Assembly (NCBI GenBank): GCA_036274645.1
Contig: DASUFH010000478.1
Location: 1 to 13,367 of the forward strand
Direction: 5' to 3'
Source: DASUFH01 sp036274645
GTDB lineage: Bacteria; Acidobacteriota; Terriglobia; 20CM-2-55-15
DNA: 13,367 nucleotides
The notes below the pieces were generated by a model. The model searched no databases. It was given only the letters and a program-made list of their open reading frames with translations, and was not told the origin of the DNA. Every line of letters begins with the position of its first letter. Position 1 is the stretch's first letter. Position numbers and translations under genes: made by a program. Positions 13,327 through 13,367 of this stretch are shown piece after piece.

Positions 13327-13367
13327 AGGGCAAACAATCAGGGGATTGTCCCTTGATTGTTTGCCCT
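13327..13367. repeat. 19-bp stem palindrome at the window edge
   Basis: Bases 13327-13345 pair with 13349-13367 (one G-T type mismatch) around the loop TTG, beginning AGGGCAAACAATCA. The symmetry runs to the last base of the window, so the full element may be longer. It is AT-richer than the neighbouring palindrome. It could be a terminator if a T-run follows outside the window, or a separate repeat unit. Confidence 0.7.

Overview
The window is a GC-rich bacterial chromosome segment. Its gene content and style (hrcA-grpE-dnaJ-prmA-rsmE cluster, an HtrA protease with a long low-complexity linker, -10 boxes placed very close to start codons, structured intergenic repeats) suggest an Acidobacteriota-like organism. 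That assignment is inferred from overall resemblance and no marker here proves it.

Left end (1-2150): a tmRNA gene (ssrA, minus strand, 1800-2150) is complete, with a consensus promoter and a tag frame ending in ALAA. The last 17 bases of its gene (1801-1817) are repeated exactly at 210-226. The intervening 1.6 kb looks like a very small genomic island inserted at the 3' end of ssrA. It carries one gene (331-1686, minus strand) for a 451-aa protein with an N-terminal helix-turn-helix-like region and a C-terminal plasmid pRiA4b ORF-3-type domain. No integrase is visible. This is the most unusual part of the window.

Middle (2200-8564, all plus strand): an uncharacterised 353-aa coiled-coil/GAF-like protein is divergent from ssrA. 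It is followed by a class I/II PLP aminotransferase, then an exported or membrane-anchored HtrA/Deg protease with two PDZ domains and an Arg/Gly-rich linker. A strong intrinsic terminator comes next, then an NAD(P)-dependent aldehyde dehydrogenase and a LipM/LplA-family octanoyl/lipoyl transferase. The interval 8565-8941 has no gene but holds a roughly 240-bp highly palindromic repeat element.

Right part (8942-13267, all plus strand): a protein-quality-control and translation operon. hrcA encodes the heat-shock repressor, grpE and dnaJ encode DnaK co-chaperones, prmA encodes the ribosomal protein L11 methyltransferase and rsmE the 16S rRNA m3U1498 methyltransferase. Spacing is tight, with overlaps at grpE/dnaJ (4 nt) and prmA/rsmE (11 nt). 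dnaK is not in the cluster and no CIRCE operator is visible. Putative -10 boxes lie only 7 nt (hrcA) and 9 nt (grpE) before the ATG, which suggests leaderless or near-leaderless transcripts. The last 100 bases are two consecutive palindromes, the second reaching the window edge.

No CRISPR array, rRNA, tRNA or intact insertion sequence is visible.
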